DNA of 36,072 nt, taken from assembly GCA_003647645.1 (NCBI GenBank), contig QMNG01000006.1, forward strand, positions 1 through 36,072, written 5' to 3'. A model generated the notes under the pieces. It did no database searches. It was not told where the DNA came from and worked only from the letters and a program-made list of their open reading frames with translations. This DNA is from a candidate division Kazan bacterium. Lineage in GTDB: Bacteria > Patescibacteriota > Kazan-3B-28. Positions 17,799-27,700 of the stretch are shown piece after piece. How positions within the stretch are numbered: position 1 is the stretch's first letter; every line of letters starts with the position of its first letter. Made by a program: the position numbers and the translations under genes.

Positions 17799-18202
17799 TG
17801 GTGGAGCTGGGGGGAATTGAACCCCCGTCCAGAGAATAATTTTTATAAACTTCTACATACATAGTCTATTTGGTTTGTATCCCCTACTGTTCACAAATAG
17901 ACAAAGCAACAATAGGATAAGTCGGATGAATCTTAGTTGTTGGCACCGACATCCAACAATGCAACTCGGCTAAATCGACGCCGATCACAACCTTGCCGAG
18001 TACAAGCTGAAATCAGCGGCACTAGAAATTAAGCCAGTGCTGGCGCGAACCGAAGTCCGCTAAATGCTTTATTGGCATTTGTAAGTTTGTCCGTTGTTTT
18101 ACCGCCGGTCCGGAGTGACCTCTGGTCCGGAGGACGCGTGAGCGAACATCCGCGATATGCAATCCATAAAAATCAATGTCCCTGTCGAAGCCAAACAGCC
18201 CC
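17799..18202 (-). ncRNA. ssrA: tmRNA
   Basis: 5' GGGGCTGTTTGGCTTCGACAGGG and 3' GGACGGGGGTTCAATTCCCCCCAGCTCCACCA (minus strand); acceptor strands GGGGCTG/CAGCTCC; encoded CCA; tag ORF at 18103-18029; smpB nearby. Confidence 0.95.
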
Positions 18203-18212
18203 TTGTGTAGCG

Positions 18213-18241
18213 ATTATATACCACCAGAGCCAAAACTTCAA
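18213..18241 (-). promoter_or_regulatory. Sigma70-type promoter for tmRNA
   Basis: TTGAAG-N17-TATAAT on minus strand, -10 box ending 10 nt before the mature 5' end. Confidence 0.8.
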
Positions 18242-18271
18242 GTTTTTAATCATCCTCTATAGGTAGTACAA

Positions 18272-18300
18272 TTGACATTTAAGCATTTTTTTAGTATAAT
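18272..18300 (+). promoter_or_regulatory. Consensus sigma70-type promoter
   Basis: TTGACA (18272-18277), 17-nt spacer, TATAAT (18295-18300), ~100 nt upstream of the 1641-aa CDS. Confidence 0.85.
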
Positions 18301-18399
18301 AACTTAATAATCTCGGGGGATTCTAACCTGAAAATCCTTTGCATCAGCCGCCAAAAGCCAAAAATAAAATTAACCCTAAAAGCAAAAATTAAAATAAAC

Positions 18400-21300
18400 A
18401 TGCCAAACAACCTGCAAGTCAAACTCAAACGAGTTACCTCGGTGATAGCCACCGTTGCTTTAGTGTTGCAAGGTTTCTTGCCGGGAGGTTTTTTGAATAT
18501 CCAGCCGGCCCGGGCCGCCACCGGCACCTGGCATTTTACCGACCCAAACAACTACACATTGGGCAATGGAACGGTGGTTGGCGATACTTATGCGTTTGCA
18601 AGACTGGATCTGACGGCTTCATCAGATGATTTGGACAGTCACGGGCCAACCACAGATTTAATAGAAACAGACACAGCCGGCCGCATACTAGCGGGAGTTG
18701 GAGAGTGGCCCGCTCCCTACTCTACTAATTACGGAGATACCTGGACTCAGGACAATCCAATAGAAGGAGGAGGTGAGATTAGCACAATCAAGTTTACCAA
18801 AATTACTATGGGCCCAAATGAAGGACGGATCATCGGGGTGGGATACGACCCAGGCACCCCCGATGTTGGCGGATGGTCATACACTGACGACGATGGGGCA
18901 AACTGGACAGGCCACAACACTATAGCCGGAAGCACCAAGTGGGGAGCTGTCTATTATGAACCTATCACTGGCCGAGTTTGGGCAGGCACAAACGACCCAG
19001 ACAATGAAATATATTATTCCCTTGATGATGGTCTTAGTTTTATCAATGTAGACCAAGGCGATCTGTCCAATGTTCTAGAAATTCACGAGATTATTGCCGA
19101 TAGTAGCGGAGATACTATTTACGCAGCAGCCACTATTAGCGGATCTAGTTCAACCACTACATCTATTTTCTATACAACCGACACCGGTCTTACCTGGACA
19201 CAGGCCACCAGAGATACTGCCGGCACCGCCCACGCCAGTGTTTATGATCTGGCTGTCGATTCCAACGATTACATCTACGCCATAACTTCAGGCGCTCATA
19301 TTCTTAAGTCCACTGAGGCCTCGGGAACAGTTTTCAGCGAGGTCAGCATCAGCGACTTAAGTAATGCCCGCTCAATACACATAGACGGAAACGACGAGAT
19401 AATTATTTCCAGTGCGGGAGGTATAATCTATCGTTCATTCGACGGGGGCAATGATTTTATAAATCAAACAGCGGAATCTAGCGCTGACATTAGTTACGTC
19501 CATGCTCTGATCCGAATGTCCAACTACACTTACTTACTGGGGACTGAAGGACCGATGAGCAGCGGTAATGCCTATTCGGGCACCTTCAACAATACACAAA
19601 ATGAGACCACAGGACCGGTAATAACAACTAAATCCGGCACGGGTGTAATATTTTCCTCAATTTCCGCATTCAGTGAAACTTACCCCACTCCCAGCGAGAC
19701 ATCCACGGGCGTGAAATATCGAATTACCAATGACGATAATCAAGCCACCTGGTATTACTGGACAGGCAGCGAATGGGATGTTTCATCCGGCCTTGCCGAT
19801 ATGAACACCGCTGATACAATCAATACCAACATAGGCCAGTTTGACGACGATGTCGGCACAGGCACATTCCATTTTCAGGCATATTTAACCAATGCGGGTG
19901 GAGCGCATGTTAACGCGTCTGTAGCCTTAGATTATGTAGAGATTGAATATATTCTGGGAACAATTACTGTCACCGCGCCCAATGGTAACGAGGATTGGGG
20001 CGTAGGTTCAACCTATGACATTACCTGGACATCCGTAGGGCTGGGCAGCGGCAATATTATAGATATTACATACACAATCGAGGGACAAGATAGTCAAAAC
20101 ATCGTTGAAAACACCGCCAACGACGGCGCTTATGAATGGCAAATTCCCAATACTCCCGACTCACAAATTAAAGTAACCATCAGCAGCGGAGCCATCGAAG
20201 ACTCAAGCGACGACTATTTTACAATTAGCGTTCCCGGGGGCAATGACAGTGATGGAACGAAGCCAACATCATCCATAAACCCCCTGCCCCAATATACGGG
20301 CGAAGCGGAATTCACCATCAGTGTGGCTGCCTCAGATAATGTGGGGGTCAGCTCGGTTAAACTTTATTACAGCAACCAGAGTGAAATTAACCACCAATTG
20401 TGGGGCACGGACAATAGCGCTCCCTTTAACTTCACATTTAACGCTGCCGGTCAATCTGCCTGGGGAGATGGCAGATATAATTTTTATGCCTGCGCTGAGG
20501 ATTTCAGTGGCAACAGTGACTGCGCAGACAAGAATCTGCCTTTTGATGGAGAAACTTTGCCAACAATCGAGGCATACACAATTGTTGATACAATAGCTCC
20601 CCACATGCAGAGCGCCATCCCCAGCAATTTAAATACCAGAACAAGTGCTGACCAAGATGTGGCTATTGGTTTTTCTGAGGCCATAGACACAGCCACATTT
20701 GCCTACCAGCTCTACGCGACAGAAACAGAGGAAAGTGTCACCGGCCTGGAAACGGTCTGGTCAAACAACAACCAACAAGTCAGCATAAAGCACCCCACTC
20801 TCGAATACGATACATGGTATACCTTTAAAATCGTAAATGCCAAGGATTTGGCGGGCCATAACTTGGTAGAAAATTCCACACCGCTGGAGTGGTATTTCAA
20901 GACCATCGTTAAGCTGGACCCTGATTTGACTAACTCGACTATCAGGGCGGCCAAGGGAACCAATCCCGACGGAAGTTATAATACCGGCGATGTCGTCAGC
21001 TACACTATCACGCTGACAAACACCAGCGATTTACCCTCATCTAATACCGTTGCAACGTTAACTTTGAACAAGTTTTTGGTTTACAAAGTTGGCAGCGCCG
21101 ACTCAACCAGCGGCACGGTTTCCCTTCAGCAGCAAAACGGACAAGTTACCGGCCTCAGGTGGAATGGAGTTGTCAGCCAAGGAAGCGACGCCACAATCAC
21201 ATTTCAGGCAATTATAGACGAAACAGTTGATAGTTTTCAGATTCAGCAACAAGTAGTAATTGCAGACGGCATTAATCCTGATTATGTTCCGGCTCCGGCT

Positions 21301-23325
21301 ATTATTAATATTGCCTCTGCCGCCAATTTCAGCGAATCTACCATTACAGTCAATAAAACCGAGGCACCCGTTGGCAGTTCTCTTCACTATGAAGTGACAA
21401 TTAAAAATACCGGCAGCACTATAGCACAGGCAGCTGTATTTAACACTTTACCAAGTGAAACAACCTACATACCGGGAACACTCAGAAGCGAGTCTGACCG
21501 ATTGGTAGTCAGTTACAATAACGTGCTGAATCGAGTTGAGACAATTGCAATTATCCCGATTGGCGGATCAATATCATTCAGCTACTCGGCTTTAATCAAA
21601 CCTCATTACGAAACCGGTTACATTATTGTTAATTCAGTCACTGCACAGGATATCACCAGCTCGAGCGAGGTATTTTCTATGCAGACCGAAACCAAGATAG
21701 ATAACACAATTCTACTGTCGCCGGAGTTGTCTCAAGTCCTCCCCGTTCCAAACGCTACCGGCTTGGCATTGGACACCGAAGTTGATTTGGATTTTAATGT
21801 TGAGCTGAACCCATCAACTTTTCAGTTTACAGTTGGCTTCAAATACTACAATCAGCAACAAAATATCAGCGGCTGGCAGGCCCATTGGTCCAATGGAAAT
21901 ACTCATGTCAAACTAAAGCCCCCCAGTAATTTGGCCGTCGGCGCCACTTACGTTATAGATATCACCAATGCCGAAGATGTGGCCGGCAATATTCTGGCTG
22001 AATCAACTTTTCCCAAGAAATGGACGTTTACAACTGTTAGCCCTTCCATAACTGTATCGGAAACGGAGCCGCTGAAAATGGTAGAGCAGGGCCATTTGGA
22101 GGGGCCTATCATCGTTCAAATAATTGACACTACAACTGGAGAACCATATGTAACCCCGGACAATTTAACAATCAGCGTCCATACCACAAGCCCCACGGGG
22201 GAGATTATGTTAAAAGATCCAGACGGTACATACCGCCCGACGGCACATGTTAGGATCGCAGCTAACACGTCCGAATCCGCGTTTTATTACAGAAACTCCC
22301 GAGCGTCTCTGCCTGGTTTTGACACTTTAACTTTGTTTGAAAATCCATCACTCGGTTTCCCTGATGTGCAGATGCCAATCGTTGTCACCGACACACCGGT
22401 TACGACTACCCCTAAAGACACACTGGACATTTCCCTCCCCAGTCGAGAAATAGAAAATACTGACACTTTTAGCGAACCGCTATTAGTCAAGGCCAAGGAC
22501 ATATTCGGCAACTCAACCCAATTGCCCGAGATATTGTACTTCTACAGCCAGTCTAAAACCGGCAAATTTTATGACGGCAGTCTGAAAGAGTTGCCGACCG
22601 GCGTCCAAGTTCAAAATATCGGTCCGACAAATAACGTTCAGTATTTCAAATCAGAGAGTCCCCTAAATTCGGCCGTGTTTTATTATCGTGATATAACGCC
22701 CGGCGCAAGCATCATCACAATTTCAGATAATCCGCTCTCAGACAAAAAGACCGGTTGTGTAATTACTGCCCCTGACACCGGTTTCCGCAATGCCAGCGCA
22801 GTGCTGGAAGTTTTGGAGTCAATAGAATTCCACCAAAAACAGCCAGCGACCGCTAGATTGGCCAACATCATAGCCATCAACGACAACAGTGACCGCGTGC
22901 TTGATCATATTAAAATACTTCCCACAAGCACTCAGATGTTACCCAATACATCTAAGACATTCTACGCCCAAGGTTATGACACTCAGGGACGTGCAATTGA
23001 AAATTTGGTCTTCAAATGGTATACACCATCAGATGGCGGAACAATTAGCACCGATAGCTCAGATAAAATTGTCTTCACGGCCAATGCGACCATCGGCACC
23101 TTCTATGATGCAGTGATGGTAGTGGCTATGTATAACGGCGAAATCAAGTACGCAACCAGTGATGTAACAATTACCGACATAGTTAAATACGAACAGCCAA
23201 CCACCCTGCCGGTTAGCGGCTGGAATGGTCTGCAAATTGTGTTTATGGTCCTGACTCTCATAGCGGCCGTGCTTCTGGCTTGGGTTGAACACTACGACAA
23301 AGTCCATTTCAAGCCTAAAGATTAG
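18400..23325 (+). CDS. Large secreted multi-domain surface protein (1641 aa) with C-terminal TM
   Basis: Signal peptide; BNR/sialidase-type repeats; Kre9/KNH-like module (ITVTAPNGNEDWGVGSTYDITW); two SbsA/Big_5-like Ig modules; DUF11-like modules; C-terminal TM (GLQIVFMVLTLIAAVLLAW). Confidence 0.85.
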   Translation: MPNNLQVKLKRVTSVIATVALVLQGFLPGGFLNIQPARAATGTWHFTDPNNYTLGNGTVVGDTYAFARLDLTASSDDLDSHGPTTDLIETDTAGRILAGVGEWPAPYSTNYGDTWTQDNPIEGGGEISTIKFTKITMGPNEGRIIGVGYDPGTPDVGGWSYTDDDGANWTGHNTIAGSTKWGAVYYEPITGRVWAGTNDPDNEIYYSLDDGLSFINVDQGDLSNVLEIHEIIADSSGDTIYAAATISGSSSTTTSIFYTTDTGLTWTQATRDTAGTAHASVYDLAVDSNDYIYAITSGAHILKSTEASGTVFSEVSISDLSNARSIHIDGNDEIIISSAGGIIYRSFDGGNDFINQTAESSADISYVHALIRMSNYTYLLGTEGPMSSGNAYSGTFNNTQNETTGPVITTKSGTGVIFSSISAFSETYPTPSETSTGVKYRITNDDNQATWYYWTGSEWDVSSGLADMNTADTINTNIGQFDDDVGTGTFHFQAYLTNAGGAHVNASVALDYVEIEYILGTITVTAPNGNEDWGVGSTYDITWTSVGLGSGNIIDITYTIEGQDSQNIVENTANDGAYEWQIPNTPDSQIKVTISSGAIEDSSDDYFTISVPGGNDSDGTKPTSSINPLPQYTGEAEFTISVAASDNVGVSSVKLYYSNQSEINHQLWGTDNSAPFNFTFNAAGQSAWGDGRYNFYACAEDFSGNSDCADKNLPFDGETLPTIEAYTIVDTIAPHMQSAIPSNLNTRTSADQDVAIGFSEAIDTATFAYQLYATETEESVTGLETVWSNNNQQVSIKHPTLEYDTWYTFKIVNAKDLAGHNLVENSTPLEWYFKTIVKLDPDLTNSTIRAAKGTNPDGSYNTGDVVSYTITLTNTSDLPSSNTVATLTLNKFLVYKVGSADSTSGTVSLQQQNGQVTGLRWNGVVSQGSDATITFQAIIDETVDSFQIQQQVVIADGINPDYVPAPAIINIASAANFSESTITVNKTEAPVGSSLHYEVTIKNTGSTIAQAAVFNTLPSETTYIPGTLRSESDRLVVSYNNVLNRVETIAIIPIGGSISFSYSALIKPHYETGYIIVNSVTAQDITSSSEVFSMQTETKIDNTILLSPELSQVLPVPNATGLALDTEVDLDFNVELNPSTFQFTVGFKYYNQQQNISGWQAHWSNGNTHVKLKPPSNLAVGATYVIDITNAEDVAGNILAESTFPKKWTFTTVSPSITVSETEPLKMVEQGHLEGPIIVQIIDTTTGEPYVTPDNLTISVHTTSPTGEIMLKDPDGTYRPTAHVRIAANTSESAFYYRNSRASLPGFDTLTLFENPSLGFPDVQMPIVVTDTPVTTTPKDTLDISLPSREIENTDTFSEPLLVKAKDIFGNSTQLPEILYFYSQSKTGKFYDGSLKELPTGVQVQNIGPTNNVQYFKSESPLNSAVFYYRDITPGASIITISDNPLSDKKTGCVITAPDTGFRNASAVLEVLESIEFHQKQPATARLANIIAINDNSDRVLDHIKILPTSTQMLPNTSKTFYAQGYDTQGRAIENLVFKWYTPSDGGTISTDSSDKIVFTANATIGTFYDAVMVVAMYNGEIKYATSDVTITDIVKYEQPTTLPVSGWNGLQIVFMVLTLIAAVLLAWVEHYDKVHFKPKD

Positions 23326-23374
23326 AACATACGGAGCAGAAAATATTCTATACTAAATATTGGATACCAAGATA

Positions 23375-23881
23375 ATGAGAAAATTTCTACATCATTTCAG
23401 ACGCGACAGAAAATATTTCCGACACGATCGGTGGACGGTGTTTGGCATATTGGCTGCGGTTACCCTGCTTGTGCTGCTTGTCAACTGGACTCGCCTGTCG
23501 ACTCCCAAGGACAGCAATCTGGTTCTGACAGTTAGCAAAACCGCCATCAGTGAAAATGTAATTCCGGCAGACGGAAGTACATTCAGCAATGTCGGAATTT
23601 GGGTTCAGGACCAAAACGGACTGCCAGCCGATTCGGTCTGGATCGGATTAAAAATATACGAGCCGTCCCTAAGGACACCCGCTATGACTTACCTTGATTG
23701 GTATAGCCCTGAACCCGAAAGGGCGTTCTATCAAACTAACCGGGGCGGATGGGTGGAATTTCCGATCGCGTCGAAGATCGCCGGCGAAATCGAATATCAT
23801 ATTTATACTGCCGATCCAAAAGCTCCACAAAATCAAAAATACCAGAATCTAAATTCTAGCTTTGTAGTTACCTTCGAATAA
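23375..23881 (+). CDS. Membrane-anchored protein with extracellular Ig-like domain, probably cotranscribed with the 1641-aa CDS
   Basis: N-terminal TM (WTVFGILAAVTLLVLLVNW); ATG at 23375 preferred over the TTG at 23360 used by the track. Confidence 0.7.
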   Translation: MRKFLHHFRRDRKYFRHDRWTVFGILAAVTLLVLLVNWTRLSTPKDSNLVLTVSKTAISENVIPADGSTFSNVGIWVQDQNGLPADSVWIGLKIYEPSLRTPAMTYLDWYSPEPERAFYQTNRGGWVEFPIASKIAGEIEYHIYTADPKAPQNQKYQNLNSSFVVTFE

Positions 23882-23949
23882 AATTCCTAATATCCCAAAA
23901 ATTTCTGCTTCGTTTGATGGGGTGAGGGCGTTAAAAAACAGATTCTATT

Positions 23950-23977
23950 CAACGGCTCATATGAGCCGTTGTCATTT
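23950..23977 (+). terminator. Hairpin terminator CAACGGCTCATATGAGCCGTTG plus T-rich tail
   Basis: 22-bp perfect palindrome followed by TCATTTTT. Confidence 0.7.
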
Positions 23978-24024
23978 TTAAGCATCTCCTCCCCTTTGCG
24001 AAGCAAATACTCCCCATTGAACAA

Positions 24025-24132
24025 ATTGTTTAAGCTAATTAGAAAATCACCAAGTTTGGATGAGCATGTTTGAGCCGTAGGCGAGTTTGCGGTTAAACCC
24101 AGACAGGGTGATTTTATATTTTGGCTAACAAT
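24025..24132. repeat. Intergenic long imperfect inverted repeat
   Basis: ATTGTT...AAAATCACC at 24025-24051 mirrored by GGTGATTTT...AACAAT at 24107-24132. Confidence 0.55.
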
Positions 24133-24157
24133 TTATGAATAGGGTGTTCTTTTTTGC

Positions 24158-24185
24158 GTCTCTTTTTGGACAAGCAAAAAGAGAC
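24158..24185. terminator. Hairpin GTCTCTTTTT/AAAAAGAGAC, likely terminator of the RNase HI gene on minus strand
   Basis: 10-bp perfect arms, 8-nt loop, minus-strand continuation GCAAAAAAG. Confidence 0.5.
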
Positions 24186-24211
24186 CGTTGGTGAAGCACA
24201 ACGCTGCGCTT

Positions 24212-24631
24212 CTAAACATGCTTATCCAGCTCCTCATTTACCAACATATCGGCTTCTGCATTTTCTTCGCGCGGAATGTGCGTGTAGGTAATTTTTCTAA
24301 ACGGCAGACTCAGCTTATTTACCTGTTCAAATAACGGCTTTAGGCCCTTATTTTTTACTTTATAATTTCCCTTCAACTGTTTAACGATAAGTTCGCTATC
24401 CAGATACGCATGTATTTCGATGTTTTCCAGCGGCAGCTCTGCCAATTCAACAACCAATTCCAGCGCCCGGATTAAAGCAGCATACTCGGCCACGTTATTA
24501 GTGGCCTCCCCCAAATAGCTGGAAGCTGTTTTTATCTTTTTCTTCTGAGCATCCAAAATCACAACCCCTGTCGCTGCCGGACCGGGATTTCCCCGAGCTC
24601 CTCCGTCGGTGTATATGTAGTATCTGGCCAT
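24212..24631 (-). CDS. Ribonuclease HI-like protein
   Basis: YYIYTDGGARGNPGPAATGVVI, NNVAEYAALIRALEL, YLDSELIVKQLKGNYKVKN, HIPREENAEADMLVNEEL. Confidence 0.92.
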   Translation of the reverse strand: MARYYIYTDGGARGNPGPAATGVVILDAQKKKIKTASSYLGEATNNVAEYAALIRALELVVELAELPLENIEIHAYLDSELIVKQLKGNYKVKNKGLKPLFEQVNKLSLPFRKITYTHIPREENAEADMLVNEELDKHV

Positions 24632-24674
24632 AGCCTTATTAAACTAGCTTTCCTCAAAGAACTCAATGTATCAA

Positions 24675-24703
24675 TTGACAAAAGGATAAAAATATGATAC
24701 AAT
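24675..24703 (+). promoter_or_regulatory. Sigma70-type promoter
   Basis: TTGACA (24675-24680), N17, TACAAT (24698-24703), upstream of the 2261-aa CDS. Confidence 0.8.
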
Positions 24704-24748
24704 GATGATACTAGAAAGATTGTTTCCAAAACAAAAACAAACACGAAA

Positions 24749-27700
24749 ATGACCAAAAAACTGCAAAAAATCCTCAGCTTCTCAGTGGCGTTTTCTTTGG
24801 TTGTCCAGCTAATAGGTGTTACTCCCCTAGCCGGAGCTTTAGCTGCCACCAGGGAGCAAACCAATGACTGGTTCAGACGGAGTTCACAAGCCGAGACCGA
24901 TATCAACGTTCTCATGCCCGAAGTTGAGGAGCTTCAGGCAAAACTTGACGCCGTAATTCAATCAGAAGCCAATTTAGAAAGGACTGCCAGTACAATCCAT
25001 CAAAAATTAGAGGAAGCTAAAGTATCACTCTTAAGTGGTCCTCTGTCATTGGCCAGTATATATATGCTTGCAGACAAGGCAGGTGGATTTGCTGACTTCA
25101 TCAGAAAATATGGCGTCTACTGGAATGTTAAAATGAACGCCGAGCAGTATAAAGATTGGTTCGAAGAAAACAGAACTAAATATGAAAAAGCCCTGGCAAG
25201 CGCGGAATCAGAAGAGAAAGAAGCTGAATTGTCAAAATATCGGCTTGATTATCGTGTCCCCAACCAAATCCTCCACGAGAGTGAGATCAAAGAGATCAAC
25301 GGACAAATCGCCCACATTCTTGATGGTGTTGCCAGCCACAATATTGATGATGAATGGGCCAAGATTGCTGCTGAAACACTAGACAATATAGATATTTCTG
25401 AACTGCTAGTGGAAGGAATTAAATTATCAGATATCGGGACTTCTGATGAAATCAGAAAAAGCTTGGATGAAAAGCGCAGGAAATTGATTCTGTCCAAGTC
25501 CCAACTCAATCAGGTTGAGCGAGAAAAACTCGAAGATATCTTCATCGAACACGAAGACGAAGCAATTAGAACGGCTTACCAAGAGGCCTCTAGAGTTATT
25601 GATGAAAATATTACAACGATTGCCGAAACAGAGGCCAAGCTGGCAGGCATAATCAAAACTAAACAAAATTTTCAAGAAGCCATTGCCTTTGCCCGCGAGC
25701 GACTGGGACTGGCTAAGGCGGTCTATCTGCATGAAGCGCCTAAATTTTCCAGCCTCTCAATGCTGGAAGCAGCCGGCGGCTTAAAAGATTTCGTTAAAAA
25801 GGGCTCTTATGACGGCGTAGTTATCGATTTGCCGACATATGAGAAGCTATTCGAAGATAACAAAACAAATTACAAACGGTTGTCTGAAGAGATCAAAAAA
25901 CTAAATGATGACATTAAAAGATTGGAGGAAGATACAGAGCTTGATGAAGCTGGGCGAGAATCGTTGGCTGAGAAACAAACAGCGTTAGTCGAAAAACAGG
26001 CAAAGCTAGAAGAAGAATACGGACTAACCCACACCATCCCCAATGAAATTTTATACAAAGAAGCCATTGAACAGATTGATGAATGGGACGAGTACATCCG
26101 TGATTCTGACATCAGCGACAGCACTTGGATGGACAGATTAGGAATAGTGTTAGGAGCCACAGACAAATACACTTTGGCGGACTACTTCGCCGGCATCGAG
26201 GAGACCGCCGGACACATAAAAGACATTCAGACACTCTTTGAAGATGGAATTACCCTTGATGATTTAACCAACGAAGAAAATATAGACTTCGAGCTCCGGG
26301 AAGCCCAAACGCAAATTAAAGAATCCTTGGATACAATGTTGGAAATACTCCCCCGGCAGGCATCTACAACTCTGATTCCGACTCTTAACAATGGTACTAA
26401 TTTCTTCACCGAGCTGGTAAACGCATACATCAACATCGAAATCATCTCTACGGAATCCACTCTTATGGTGCCATTTGATCCGAACAACCCAGCCGATTCC
26501 AGTACGCTCATTACCGCCCGGGTCACCGATATTAATAACGAGCCAGTAATTGGCGCTCGGGTCACTTTCTCCAGCGGCAATGCCTACTTCCCTGATAATT
26601 CCGGCGGCTTTTCAGCCACAGCTACTCAATTGACTGTCCAAGATCCAAATATTGGCGGAACTTTCAGTGGAACAGCTCAAATCGAATATACTGCCACTGA
26701 TGGCGAAAAACAAGCTAACCGATATGAGGAGGACACAGTTGATATCTATGCCGCAGCCACCATCGAGCTTGAGGACGGCACAACCAGCAAACCGGTATTT
26801 GCCCACCTTGAATTAACCAAGAAAAACCGCAATCGACTAAAATCTAGCCCGCTGGACCCTGAAGAAGAGAGGCAAAAAGACGAACAAGCCAATAAAAAAG
26901 TTGAAGAACTGGCTTTCGCTGCCCGGTCTAATCCCGGCAATTTAGTTTTTGATATGACTGCCGATATTTCCCCTGAGAACAATCTTGACGGCGCTAAAGA
27001 AGCTATCGCGACTATTAGGGTGCAAGCTGCTTATTCCACGCAAGTTACCGGCAAGCGCGATGCCAAAACTGGCATCCCCCAGTATGTGGACGAAAATGGT
27101 CGTGAGATCAGACAAGACCAAAAACCAAGCCTTGCCCCCGAGCTACAAATGTTTGTTCAAATGTCAGATGGCGAGAAGATGGCAGCTTCATTCAAATACA
27201 AAAATAAGAAAAACAAGTTTCGCAATTGGGTAATGACGGACAGTGAAGAGAGGGATATTAACGAAGCCGAGGGCTTAGTAGAAAAAACTGTATCTTGGAC
27301 ATTGAATGAAAAAGTTGAGCGGGTATTAGCCCTTAATCCCAATATCCCCGGTGTTCGGACCATTGATATTTTGGCCGAGCTAACTTCCGGCAGTTTGCAC
27401 AATGCCCGGGAATTCAGGGATACCCTGCGCGAGCAGGGCTACCCGGAATACAAAGCCGAGGCTAACAGCTGGCCACGCTTGGCAGTCCAATCGGCCTTTG
27501 ATCGGACAATCAGATGGTTTGCACCTGCATTCGCCCAAGATATTCCCGAAGATTCTGAAGAAGATCCAGAGCCAATCGTCGATCCAGAGGAAAATCCCAA
27601 GGAAATCCCACCTGAGGAAACTCCAGATGATCCCGAAGATACTCCCGAAGAACCAAATTGGGACAGAGGCCAAACTGTTCAATATGATGAAGACGGAAAA

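Noticed and set aside
17611-17862. ORF MYVEVYKNYSLDGGSIPPSSTTNHSPSVQVRGAATNYIINIEKWECPEPW...
   Set aside because: Overlaps the tmRNA 3' half and translates tRNA-like sequence (DGGSIPPSS is the rendering of GGACGGGGGTTCAATTCC...); not a gene
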